A stretch of 64,000 nt of DNA from Macrolepiota albuminosa (taxonomy: Eukaryota > Basidiomycota > Agaricomycetes > Agaricales > Agaricaceae): the NCBI GenBank assembly GCA_027475525.1, contig JAMWFC010000012.1, positions 95,831 through 159,830 on the forward strand, given 5' to 3'. The notes beneath the pieces are model-generated. The model saw only the letters and a list, made by a program, of their open reading frames with translations, searched no databases and had not been told where the DNA came from. Each line of letters starts with the position of its first letter. Within the stretch, counting starts at the first letter, position 1. Of this stretch, positions 46,513 through 57,033 are shown piece after piece. Both the position numbers and the translations under genes were made by a program.

Positions 46513-47060
46513 GACATTATATTTATTCTTCAACCCATATATTATATGCTCAACTTTATCAACAATGTAGGCATTAAAGGCCCAAAAGAATGGTGCTTAG
46601 TAAGTGGCAAGCCAGAGGTATATCTGAAGAATCCCAATATCTATATCATCTTATGGGACTTCTTTTATTTGGTTAATTGAGTACTCCAGCATATAAAGTA
46701 TTGTGGCAGGACATTTTCAGGACACAAGCTGGTTCTTTGCATGCCACAATTTAAAATTTTAGAACATGTCTGTACACCAGAAGGCAGGATCCCTGGGGAG
46801 AGCTGATTAGCACTTCTTGAAAAATGAGGTGTCTGTCATAACCTCTCAGGAGTTTGTGCATTTTTAGACCCAACAGTGTAGTACTTGATAGTTCTGGGGC
46901 TTGCTAGTATAGAATATGACCTTCAATTCATACTGACTTGATGACAAAATTGAGATATTATAATGTTGAATGCCTTCAATAATATTCTGGAAAGCAGAGG
47001 TTTCTCAACAAACTTCAGCCTAAGCAATTCACTCCCTGGAAATCACCAAGCCTTTGTCTA
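46513..47060 (+). pseudogene. gypsy reverse transcriptase, second part (broken)
   Basis: The frame resumes with DIIFILQPIYYMLNFINNVGIKGP and continues with VLQHIKYCGRTFSGHKL, VCTPEGRIPGES and a CHNLSGVCAFL motif. All match the thumb/connection part of basidiomycete gypsy RT. Stops are present. RNase H expected after 47.1 kb was not recognised. Confidence 0.6.
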
Positions 47061-47744
47061 TCAATTGCTTGTCTATTCTCTACTAAACTTGGGATAGTCC
47101 AAATTCCATTTTGGAAGGCCTGTTTTGGTGCCACCAGTGCCAATTTCTCATTCTACCATTCATTCAGATGTTTCTGATTGCCACTTCCCCATTTGCTTCA
47201 GCTCCATTTAGCATGATCCCATTTATAGATTCTTCTTTCCCCTTTTAGCACTTCCCTGCATTCCATGCTTCTTTTCCTTTCTCCTTTCAGTTATGTTAAA
47301 TTGGGCATTGTCAGATCTGATCTTGATCTAGATCATCACAAATTGATCTTATTTTGTCCCCTCTGCCAGCTCCCATGTAGCAGCAGGCTGCTGACATCTG
47401 CTAGCGTCATGAATTTGATCTGTTGAGAACTTCAGAGATTTCTGCAGTGGCATAAGATGGACAAGTTTGTGCATGTATTCATTCCAGTGCTCATGACCAG
47501 TTGATAATACATTGTGGCTGGCTACCTTTGTGCTGATCTTTGTAAAAAAGGTAGTCAGCCCTGGTGTATTGTCACTTGTCATGTGTACTGGAATGATCTC
47601 ATGTGTCAACTCCTCCATCCTATCCCGCTTCAGTAATTGCTAGAGTTTTGGTCAGATCAACTACCACAGGCGCTTACTACAGGTCAGTATGATGTATATG
47701 TAGAGTAAAAATGCACTCATATAAAAACACACCATTAGTCCCCG

Positions 47745-47898
47745 TTAAGGTGGAGTAGGAGGAGTAGAACCCACCGCTGTACACAATATTGAATATCAAT
47801 AAACAAATATTCTACTGAACCTTAAGGTGGAGTAGGAGGAGTAGAACCCACCGCTGTACACAATATTGAATATCAATAAACAAATATTCTACTGAACC
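47745..47898. repeat. perfect tandem duplication, 2 x 77 bp
   Basis: Units 47745-47821 and 47822-47898 are identical by eye. Each unit contains GGTGGAGTAGGAGG...CCCACC, which could form a small stem. The perfect identity amid decayed sequence indicates a recent duplication. Confidence 0.85.
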
Positions 47899-48599
47899 AC
47901 TGGAACTGGTTGCACCGCTGATATCAGCTGGCTCACATGCCGACATCAGCTACTGTCCGCTACTGTCCGCTGGCATGCCAGCAGACAGCGAACACTCACG
48001 CACCCTCTTCTGCCCTTCCCTCTCTTTCTCTCCAGTGCCATCCTCTCCACTCCCTACACTACCTCATACGCCATCTCTGTCCACCACATGCACTCCGCTT
48101 TTCTCCTCCCCCCTGACCTGACGTCTGACGTCTGCTACATCCACTGGTGTACCAGCGGACACTCATGCTCCTCCTCTTTCTCCTTCCCCCTCTTTCTCCC
48201 CACTCCCATCCCTCTTCTGCCACCCTCCATGCTCTCCAAGATGCCACCCCATGTGGCGGATGCCCACGCACCCCATTTCCTTCTCTCCCGCCCTGATGTT
48301 GGACAATGCTGGAGGTTGCCAACAGATTCCTGTGGATGCCGACAGATGCACAATAGATGCCAATGGATGCTGATGGATGCCAGCAGGTCACAACAGCTGC
48401 CGACAAACTCCGACAGATGCCAGCTGATGGCCAGCTGATGGCTGCTGATGCCAATGCCCCTTTCAAGCCATGAAAACTCTTTTGGGAGGTATGCCACCCC
48501 CCTTTCACCTCAAAAAATCCATACAGGAATTTGCAGAAACGTAGGTGGGCATCTGTTCATTGTGTTATCCAACCTTTGAATCTACCCATTAGTAACGGA

Positions 48600-48677
48600 C
48601 CTGTGGTGCAACGGTTAAATGTGCGTTCCATTGCTGGAGGCTTTCCCAAGGCCAGGGGTTCAATTTCCCCCCACAGG
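48600..48677 (+). other. tRNA-like segment, possible SINE head
   Basis: The 7-bp ends CCTGTGG and CCACAGG can pair as an acceptor stem. An A-box-like word TGGTGCAACGG lies at about 48604-48614 and a B-box-like GGTTCAATTTC at 48657-48667. The D and anticodon arms are poor, so a working tRNA is unlikely, while a tRNA-derived SINE head is possible. Confidence 0.4.
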
Positions 48678-49146
48678 CATATGGCAGGCAAGACAAAGTT
48701 ACCTTTTTCCTTGGTCCAACCAGACTCTGTGGACCTGTGTAGGCCTCTGTGGATGTCCGCTAGTGCCCTGCACAGGCCTGCATGGGCCCATATAGGTTTG
48801 AGTCCGTCGATGTACGTCTGCATGGATGTCTGCTGGTGGCTTGTGTAGGCCTGCATAGGTTTGCAGGGCTCTTTCATGGATATACACTGGCATCAGGGGT
48901 GGGAAAAGAAAGGAAGGGGAGATGCACAGCCTCACATTATTGCAGGGAGGAATGGAGAGGGGAGGGAAGTGGGAAACCTCAAGGAGAGTTTATTCATGCC
49001 ATGACATCTGCCAATGGAGGAGGTTTTCACTCGTGGGCTGATGTCCGTCAGCAGCTGCTGACGCACATTGACATCCACTAGTATTCGCTGGCATCTGCCG
49101 GGCCTGTGTGCGCATGTATGTGCCTGCCTTTTATTGATCCACTGGA

Positions 49147-49305
49147 CCATGTCATACAGCATATTGTGACACATCCACGGCTCTGTATTCTATGGCACTG
49201 TGGGGACTGCTCTGCTCCAGTGTAGCGGACTCCACTGGACATGTATGGTATAGCACAAAGCAAGCTCCTGTACAACGTATGACACGTACCATTGTGATGC
49301 CCTAC
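49147..49305 (+). repeat. dispersed repeat, copy 1
   Basis: About 160 bp, from CTGGACCATGTCATACAGCA to the GACACGTACCATTGTGAT region, match 60060-60215 with scattered substitutions. The sequences outside do not match. It may be a small LTR or SINE-type element. Confidence 0.65.
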
Positions 49306-49889
49306 CCTGACAATAGCTTGTATATATACACTGGCTTTTGCTTACTATGAAGACCCACCTGCAAATTGTAATAAATTCTTTGGTGCAGGTGTTTGTCTGA
49401 AGTCTGTTATAGATAGTAAGATGATGACTCATGTATTGACAGCTGTGAAGTGACCCTCACTTCTTAGAGTAGTGATGTGTGATAATGAACAAGACAACTG
49501 CATTGAGGACCACTACTCTGCAAAGAGAGTCAAAACTGCTGATATGCTGCGATTGAGTGACACTGTGCTGACCTGACTGTGAATGGTGGTGATGTGAATG
49601 CAAGACCATTGCATGACTGAAAATTTTTTGCAAGACCGTTGCATGGGTAACAATGCATTATTCATGCATGTAATGTGCCTAATAAGACTTCAGCCCTACT
49701 GTTTCCAACCCAACCTCTGCTAATATCATGGTATTGAATTGGAAATAGCTGCTGGTATTTTGATAGTCAGAAGATATGCTGGCTTATTTATGCAGAGGCC
49801 TCCAATAATGCTCCTTACCCTCAGAATCTGTGTTTTTGTTGATTAAAAATAGTCAAGGAATATCTTTGTGAGAAGATAGCCAAAACTTA

Positions 49890-50412
49890 CTATATATGGC
49901 AGTGCCACAAAGTGCCAAAGCTAAGACAGAAGATCAGCAAGTTGACCAAGTTAGACAGTGGCTACATAATGTGTGGCAACCATCAGACTTTACTGATATG
50001 GAATATGCCACATTTATTCAATATATGACAGCTTTTTTCTTAGCTACAGGCTAACTTTGGCAACAAAATAAGGCTGGAGCATATAAGCTAGTAATCAAGC
50101 AGGACAATTGTGTCAGGATTTTATGTGCCATGCATGATGACTTAGGACATCAAAGACTCTATATGATGAGGGCAAACCTATTAGAGTTGATAGCCACAAG
50201 TTAGTGCCACCATTATATGGTATATCTGCACCTGTTATTTGTGCCAAGTTTAACAAATGCATCAAGTTCTCATTCCTCCAATAGTAGCAACACTAGCACC
50301 ATTGTTTGGGAAGATATATATTGACACTATACATGCCTAAGTCTGGGTGCTACAAGTACATTATCCAAGGAAAGTGTTCTTTGGTACATTGGCTAGAATT
50401 TTGCATGTTATA
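49890..50412 (+). pseudogene. gypsy integrase N-terminus and core start (broken)
   Basis: Pieces such as PPLYGISAPVICAKFNK and MPKSGCYKYIIQGKCSLVHWLEF (50.2-50.4 kb) match the start of the integrase core in basidiomycete gypsy elements. The zinc-binding part is blurred by stops. The 3' LTR follows directly, so the rest of the core is deleted. Confidence 0.5.
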
Positions 50413-50424
50413 ATGAGAAAATAC

Positions 50425-50840
50425 TGACAGTAGCATATAGTATAAAAGATGGCTACTTAACATGTAAATAACAATAAATTGTAACCCTTTAAAGCACCCA
50501 GTTACTCTTAGCATTCAAATCATGCTAGCTTGACCTAACAGTTATTTGTCATTAAGTTGGATGCTAGCCTTGTTTATATTGTCTTTGTTGTTTGTGATGC
50601 CATCTATAAGCACATCTTGTTATGCTATTTCTTCTCATTACAATATCTTTGCCCAAGCTATGGTGCTTATAGTTTGCTAAGTAGCATCCAAGGTGCTATT
50701 ATCTAACACATTGTCCCATCATATTCACTCAAGCACACCAGGACTCTGTTAGAACTCTTCACATACTACATATGCCAGGTGCTAGAGACAGTGTTGTATT
50801 GTATAATGTCCAGTGCACCCAACCACAATTAGTATCATTA
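50425..50840 (+). repeat. 3' LTR of nested gypsy element
   Basis: It begins TGACAGTAGCATATAG and ends AGTATCATTA. It is colinear with 39474-39882 and about 416 bp long. Confidence 0.75.
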
Positions 50841-50869
50841 TTGGCCCTGAAGATTTATGTTACAGAGGC

Positions 50870-51497
50870 CAAGCACCAAACCAGAAATAAATTGAAAATA
50901 ATTCAGATCAGTGGTGGAAAATGTGTCAACCATCTGTAGAATGATTATTGCAGGAAGATAGATATTGTACTCAAACCAGTAGTACCATATATTTACATAC
51001 AGAATGGAGTGGTGGAGTGCTTTATTTGAATAATATTTAATCATGTTCAATGCCCACTGGCTAAAAGTGGCCTTCTGAAGGGCCTCTGGGCTAAAGCCAT
51101 AGCAACAATCATTTAAACTCAGAACCTATTGCTCTCAGTCCATCACCCAGACCTTATCTCAGAAGAGAAGTGGTCTGGAAAATGATGAGATGTTGGACAC
51201 TTACAACTATTTAGTTGCACTGGCTATGCAAGAGTCTCTGAGAAATTAATTCACTCAAAACTCAACCTGAGATCAGTCAAATACGTCATGGTAGAATATT
51301 TGAACCATGGATACAGGCTCTACAATAAAACAAATAGACTCATTGTGATAAGCCAGAATGTGATCTTTGAGGAAGAGTCGAGCCATTGCACCATCTTTAT
51401 CTTGAATGACAATAACTTAGAATTGCCAGTACCTGTATCTACAAATCCTGCAGCATACTCTATTTCTGTGCCCAGATAGCAGATTGCTCCCTGTATC
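50870..51497 (+). pseudogene. copia integrase C-terminal part (broken)
   Basis: Decayed integrase sequence (GKCVNHL, PYIYIQNGVVE) leads into a clean stretch YARVSEKLIHSKLN and EYLNHGYRLYNKTNRL IVISQNVIFEEES, which is the typical segment between copia integrase and RT. It is cut at GTATC (51493-51497) by the chromovirus and continues at 57034. Confidence 0.65.
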
Positions 51498-51677
51498 TGT
51501 AAAGTTATTGCCAGTAATTTGCAACATGACACAACAAAAACTCTAAAATGAGATGTATTTGTATAATGTAATGAGAATAGGTACATTGTATATATTTAAA
51601 ATGAGATGGATCAAACTAAGGAAAGGTAATCTATGAGGACTGGTACTACTGTAGATGGTCATGTGTGTATCATGACA
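51498..51677 (-). repeat. chromovirus 3' LTR, 180 bp
   Basis: It runs TGTAAAGTTATTGCC to CATGACA and aligns along its whole length with the other LTR. Confidence 0.88.
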
Positions 51678-51746
51678 CCAGATTCCTCCCTCTTAGGGCA
51701 AAAGAAGCCAGGAAGTGGGAAAAAAAGCTTCTATTCTGGGCATTGC

Positions 51747-52110
51747 TCATGCTGCCAACTTCTCAGATGCTTTTTCTGCCATGATGATGCTTCCTCTGAG
51801 TCCTCTTGTTTTCTCTGAACTCCTGGATTGCTTCCACTGCATGAGGCATGTCATACTCCTTGAGCCACTCATCCTCACTCTCATTGTAGCCCTTCCATTG
51901 TACCAAAAACTCTGCAACTCCTCCTCTAGTCTGCTGCTCTTTAAGTATGTGTTTGATCTTGACCTTATTCCCTGTCTCCAGTTGGATCGGCAGTGGTGGC
52001 TCTTGTCAACAGCCCAGGATTGTGTCTTCCCATGCTGGAATGAGGCAAGAGACATAAAAAATGTCATGGATAGACCACCCATCGAGCAGCACTACCTAGT
52101 AAGCAGTGTC
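51747..52110 (-). pseudogene. chromodomain of the chromovirus
   Basis: The minus strand reads EFLVQWKGYNESEDEW and DMPHAVEAIQEF, the core of a chromodomain that normally binds methylated histone H3. A linker (KKRFHDAW-type and YMAEDHVFLEHTDL) joins it to the integrase. Confidence 0.65.
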
Positions 52111-52329
52111 TGATGTCTTTTGGAATATCCTGAAGAGACCAAAATGCCAGAAGTCCAACTTGTGGTTAGGCCTGTTGGAATGTAGGTCTGTGTGCTCCAG
52201 AAAGACATGGTCCTCTGCCATGTAGTTTGGGGCTTCATCCACCCAGGCATCATGGAACCTTTTCATTCCTTCCGCTGTCAGCTCCAGCAACCTCTTCAGC
52301 TCCTTCTGGATCTCGTGGATCTTGTTCAA

Positions 52330-53175
52330 TCATGCGTCCACCTTTGATACTAATTGGGAGCTCACTGGGTCAATAGAGAATGTGGGATTGTAGATGTACT
52401 TGGCGTAAAATAGCAACATCCCTATTGAGGCATTGACACAGTTATTATAGGCAAACTCAGCAAATAGGAGCCACTTCACCCAGTTGTCCTGGTAGTAATC
52501 CACAAATGCCTGTAAGTACACCTCCAACTCCTGGTTAGCATGTTCTGTTTGACCATTAGTTTGAGGATAGTGCACCATAGACAGCACTTGCTTGATGCCA
52601 AGACATTCCCACATCTGTTTTACATATTGTGCCACAAACTGGGGCCCTCTGTCAGAGATGACCTTCTTTGGCATCTTGTGCAGGCACCACACTCTTTCCA
52701 AAAAGGTGTTGCACATTGCTGCTGTGCTATCAGTAAAGTGGGCCAGGAGAAAATGTGCTCTCTTGGTGGATTTGTTGCACACTACTTGTATAGCGTTGAA
52801 CCCCTGTGACATCAGCAGCAGGCCAATGTAGTCTGTGAAAATGTGTTGCCATGGACCATTGGGAACTTCAAGGGGTTGCAAGGGCCTGTGTGGTCTCTGG
52901 CAGCATGGCTTTATTCTCTGGCACATCTTGCAGCCGTCGACATAACAACGCATGAACTCTGACATCCTTGGCCAGTAATAGTTTTGCATGATCAGTGCCA
53001 ATGTGTTAGCCTGTCCTGAATGACCTGCAGGTATCAAGTCATGGTACAGTTGGAGGATTGTGCATTTAATCTCATCATTGTCAGGGACGTAGACTAATCC
53101 ATGGTAGTGCACCAGCCCATGGTTGATAGTGAAGTCCTTCAACTGTGCTTGTACCAGTGCTGGTGCCGCTTTCAA
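52330..53175 (-). pseudogene. chromovirus integrase
   Basis: A 281-codon open stretch covers the zinc-binding region (HDLIPAGHSGQANT, then CKMCQRIKP) and the catalytic core. The D-D-E residues sit in FTDYIGLLL, SDRGPQFVA and TNGQTEHANQEL. This is the best preserved part of the element. It is separated from RNase H by a stop near 53.18 kb. Confidence 0.78.
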
Positions 53176-53217
53176 GCCCTACAATGGTGCAAGTTTTGGG
53201 TTGTCAGGTGATGCTGT

Positions 53218-54090
53218 TTAAATCTGCTCTAAAATTGTGCTGTCTGCCACAATGACCTGTGTTGTTGCTACCCTCCCCACTGTCTCTGAAGGACCAAACT
53301 GCTCCATCAACAACACCACCGCCCTCTTTGCCACCTGCTCAACTGGCAGCACTGTCCTGCTTGCATTGTCATGGCATTTATAGAGGACCTCATGGTCTGG
53401 CCGACATGATAGGCCATCAGGCCCTGCACTCAAACGGCCTGGCTTGTGGGAAATAGTAAACACAAACCAATTTAGAAACAGGCTCCAGCAGGTCTGGTGC
53501 CTGTTGAGGTCATGTGCCATCATGAAGTATTTGAGGTTACAATGGTCGGACATGACCTCGACTGGAAATGAGTTGCCCTCCAGGTAAGGCCACCACACCT
53601 CAAATGCCCAGACAATTGAAAGCAACTCTTTGTTGTGCACATCGTAGTTCTACTCTGCTGGCTGCATTGCCTTGGAAAAAAATGCCACTGGTCACCAGTC
53701 CCCATCCTCTGCATGCTGCAACAACACTGCCCCCACCGCAAAATTTGACGCATCTGTCTCCACTTTGAATACTGCATCCATGTTTGGCATAGCCAGTACT
53801 GGTGCACATGCAAATGCAGCCTTCACTGCTATGAACGTCTCCTGCTCCTCCTTGCCCCACCTCCATGGCACATCCTTCCTCTTCAACCTCTTTAATGGTT
53901 GCACTATTATTGCATAATCCTCAACAAATTGGCAGTAGAAGTTATAGAAACTCAGGAACTGATTTACATGATGCAGGTTCCATGGCACAGGCCAGTCAGT
54001 AACCCCACTAACCTTGACAGGATCCATCCCAACATGGCTGGCATGATCTTCATTCCCAGATAGTTGACCTCTGCTGTACAAAATTTGCAC
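53218..54090 (-). pseudogene. chromovirus RNase H region
   Basis: Two open stretches (54090-53692 and 53640-53218) contain VETDASNFAVGAVLLQ, NKELLSIVWAFEVW and SDHCNLKYFM with the acidic residues of the fold, followed by SARPD-type linker sequence. A stop lies between the two stretches. Confidence 0.7.
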
Positions 54091-54812
54091 TTCTCTGGCT
54101 TCAAGAACAGGTCTGCCTCCCTCAACCAGTGCAACACCTCCTGCATGTGAGTATCATGTAGCTGTGGATCCTCAAAGAAGATAATAATATCATTCAAGTA
54201 CAGCACCACGTAGACATCAACCAAGTCATGAAACAACTCATTCACCATCCTCTGGAAAGCTGCCAGTGTGTTGTGCAGTCCAAATTGCATGACCAAGAAC
54301 TTAAACTGACCATAGCATGTGCAGAATGATGTTTTCTACTTATAACCATCTCAAATGCAGACGTTATAGTACCCTCATTGCAAATCCAGCATTGTGAACA
54401 CTTTGGCTGCCTTTAGGCAGTCCAGAAGCTCATTTGTCAGGGGGATTGAGAACACATCTGGTCTGGTTATAGCATTCAGTGCCTAAAAATCCACCACTAA
54501 GTGCAGCGAGCTGTCCTTCTTTTTTACAAAGAAAACTGGTGCACTGCAAGAGGCCTTGGACAACCAAATATAGCCTTTCACCAGATTGTCATCGATGAAT
54601 TCCTGCAGTGCTCTGAGTTTGGCTGGCGCAAGCTGATACTGTTTTCCTGATGGTGGCACCTCTGCTCTGTCCAGTAGGTTGATCCCAAGGTTGTGTGGCC
54701 AGTGTTGTAGCAACTGTTCTGAGCATTGCTTGTCAAAGACATCTAAGAACTCATGAAACTCCTCAGCTGACCTTCCCTCCTCCACCTTCTTCCACTCCCT
54801 TTCTGCCAGCAA
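53964..54812 (-). pseudogene. chromovirus reverse transcriptase, YLND active site
   Basis: Typical motifs run from KALQEFIDD-like (54.6 kb) and CSAPVFFVKKKDSSLHLVVDF (54.5 kb) to MVMQFGLHNTLAAFQRMVNE and the active-site strand VVLYLNDIIIFFED (54.2 kb). The second position of the DD pair is kept, but the first Asp is Asn, a change that removes polymerase activity. Two or three stops lie around 54.3-54.48 kb. Confidence 0.75.
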
Positions 54813-55029
54813 CTAGAACACACTACACCTCCACTGGGGCTGTGCATCCCAGTGCTGCTCCAGGTACATGCCATCATCAGGCAGTGTCTGTGCCTTTGCT
54901 TCAGCTATGGCCTCATCAATGCAAGCCTTCATGACCTGCACTGCCTCAACTCTCTGTCTCTACTGGAAATGTGTCACACATGTATAGGCGCGTTTCAGGC
55001 TGGCAAATGCCTGGCATGGTACCATAACA

Positions 55030-55755
55030 GTGGGCTACAACCCCACCAGTGAGGTGTTTGTTCTCCTTGCAAATGCCCACAGTGTTGGCTGCACACTGCC
55101 TCCTGTCTTCTCATCCACTTGTTGCGCCTGTTGCTCCTTGCCATTACGCTTGGCCACTGTCCCCACAATCTCCCCCCCAGCCATCTCCATTACCAGGCAC
55201 ATCTCTCTGCACCAGGTGGACACAAAATCCACTGTTGTGTGTTCTCAGTCAACCATAGGATTGTGGTGTCTCAACCAGTTGATACCCAGGATGACATTGT
55301 CATCACCAATGTTGATGACATTGAGGACCAGCACTTCTGTGTGCTCTTCCATCACCACCTCCAAGTGCACCTCCTCTCTGATCAACCCTGAGTGTATGTC
55401 CAAATTATTGATTCTGCAACTGCACTGGGCATTTCTTTGGCACTGTTGAAATCCACTGCTCTGTCACAAGGCAGAAGTGTATAAAACAGCAACTCACCTC
55501 AGAGTCAACCATGGTGCAAGTGTCAACTATGTGCATTGGAGTAGTTCCTATGCCATGGATCCATAGTATGATTGGGAATTTGAGGGCTGAGTAGGGGGAG
55601 CAGGGTGATCTAGTGTATACTACCACAACATGCTGTTGGTGGCATGGTTTTTTTAACTTAAAACTCACTTTGTCCAGCCCATGCAATACAATTCTATTGT
55701 CTGGTGTGAGTATATAAAACCTGCTGGTTGCACTTGTCACGATGGCATGAGGCAA
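55030..55755 (-). pseudogene. chromovirus protease region
   Basis: Sequence between gag and RT contains IVDTCTMVDSEV and NVILGINWLRHHNP, the end strand typical of gypsy proteases. The DSGA active-site triad reads DTCT/VDS, so it is lost or shifted. The stretch has several stops. Confidence 0.5.
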
Positions 55756-55757
55756 TC

Positions 55758-56711
55758 CTAGACAAAACCTGCCACTGGCCCCTCCTCCTTCCTCTTCTTA
55801 CCCTCTGCTGCCTTACTCATTGTGCCCAATGCCTCCATGATTGCTGCCCTGATCAATGCCATCAGGTGCTCAGGCTTCCCACATTTGAAGCATTTGTGAG
55901 CATTAGGCAATATTTGTGCACAATCAATGTCCATTGTGTTTGGGTCAGCTGATGCTGGTGGTGGTGCTGAGCGCACCACTGCCTGCATTGCTGATGTGGC
56001 TGTGGTCAGTGCATATGGTGCCCCAGAGCTCCCCCCACCCCAGTTGCCCTTCCGTTTGGCTGTGATATCTGCCAGTTTGCTCTCATGCTGAAGTAGGATA
56101 TCCCTTGCCTGCTCGACCATCTCATAGTCAGTATTCACCAGTGCTTCCATGGCAGCCAGGCTCAGACCCTTCCAGAAGCTGTTCTTGACGTACTCACTGA
56201 CCACATCTGCACTGCTTAGCTTCTCCTTGAGCTTGAAAAATGCAGTGCAGTAATCCATGATTGACTTGGACCCTTGCTGGAGCTGCTCAAGGCACGCCAA
56301 TGCGTTTTGTGCTGGGTCCCGCATGCAAAATGCTGCCCTGAAATCATCCCTCCAAGCCTGCCACTGGAAACGCTTGAGATTCACTACTGGGTTGTCTGAT
56401 CCAGTCGTGATCATGCTCAACCAATTCTGCACCAATCTGATAAGGTAAGATTGTGCTCACAAGATCTTCTGGCACTTGTTGTGGAAGGTCTCAAACTCTG
56501 TGGCTGCTTCAATCTGTCACATGAACTGGTCTGCCAGGGGCCGCAACTTTTCATTGTACACTTTAGACACGTTGATCCTGGGCTGATGGCAGCTCTCATG
56601 GTGTTCCTGGCCCTGGACCATGAGTTCCAGCAGTGCAACATGCATGAGAACTGATTCCATGCTATGCTGGAACTCGGCCTGTATTTTGCCAAGGCTCGAT
56701 TGTAGGTGCAT
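55758..56711 (-). pseudogene. chromovirus gag, zinc knuckle truncated
   Basis: The capsid domain (RFQWQAWRDDFRAAF, then FKLKEKLSSADVVSEYVKNSFWKG) is open over 225 codons from 56435 after an N-terminal piece at 56711-56517. The knuckle begins CFKCGKPEH, but the fourth ligand (Cys) is missing and is replaced by an Ala/Met stretch. Confidence 0.65.
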
Positions 56712-56853
56712 TGCAAGGTCAGTCTTGATAGCCTAGAACACTATCTCCACCAGATTGTTACTTGTGGCTTGCATTGCTGAGTCATCATGCTCTCTGAGGG
56801 GTGTGGGCATTGTTGATATACTTGTGAGAAAATTTTCTAGAGTTTGATCCAAG

Positions 56854-57033
56854 TGTAAGGTTATTGCCAGTGATTCGCAATGTGACACGACAAGAACTCT
56901 AAAACAAAATGTATTCATATAATGTAATAAGAGCAGGTACATTGTACATACCTAAAATAAGATGGATCAAACTAAGGAAAGATAATCTATGAGGACTGAT
57001 ACTACTATAGGTGGTCACATGTGTATTATAACA
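56854..57033 (-). repeat. chromovirus 5' LTR, 180 bp
   Basis: It runs TGTAAGGTTATTGCC to TATAACA. Its outside border touches the GTATC duplication. Confidence 0.88.

Larger units (their letters stand above)
47061..49880. other. unassigned repeat-rich segment inside gypsy element
   Basis: This part holds a perfect 77-bp tandem duplication, a pyrimidine-rich stretch (48.0-48.3 kb), degenerate GATGCCA-type short repeats (48.3-48.46 kb), a tRNA-like segment and one copy of a 160-bp repeat. Open frames (for example 48508-48059) are low complexity. No domain is visible. Confidence 0.4.
39474..50840 (+). mobile_element. Ty3/gypsy element nested in the copia integrase
   Basis: Two direct repeats (39474-39882 and 50425-50840) flank gag, RT and integrase remnants read on the plus strand. 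The copia integrase is split around it. The element itself hosts a DIRS-like element and a solo LTR. No exact target duplication was found, so end positions may be off by several bases. RNase H was not recognised, and 47.06-49.88 kb may be foreign sequence. Confidence 0.7.
51498..57033 (-). mobile_element. Ty3/gypsy chromovirus inserted in copia, minus strand
   Basis: LTRs of exactly 180 bp each (51498-51677 and 56854-57033) enclose gag, protease, RT, RNase H, integrase and chromodomain on the minus strand. The 5-bp duplication GTATC lies at 51493-51497 and 57034-57038, so the borders are precise. The total of 5536 bp is normal for the group. Few frameshifts but several stops and an altered RT active site show that it is inactive. 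Confidence 0.9.

Noticed and set aside
47745..47898. A CRISPR-like array
   Set aside because: Only two adjacent identical units without spacers, in a eukaryotic repeat region.
48059..48508. A 149-residue Gly/Arg-rich protein on the minus strand
   Set aside because: It is the complement of a pyrimidine-rich, low-complexity stretch and has overlapping frames of the same kind in all phases.
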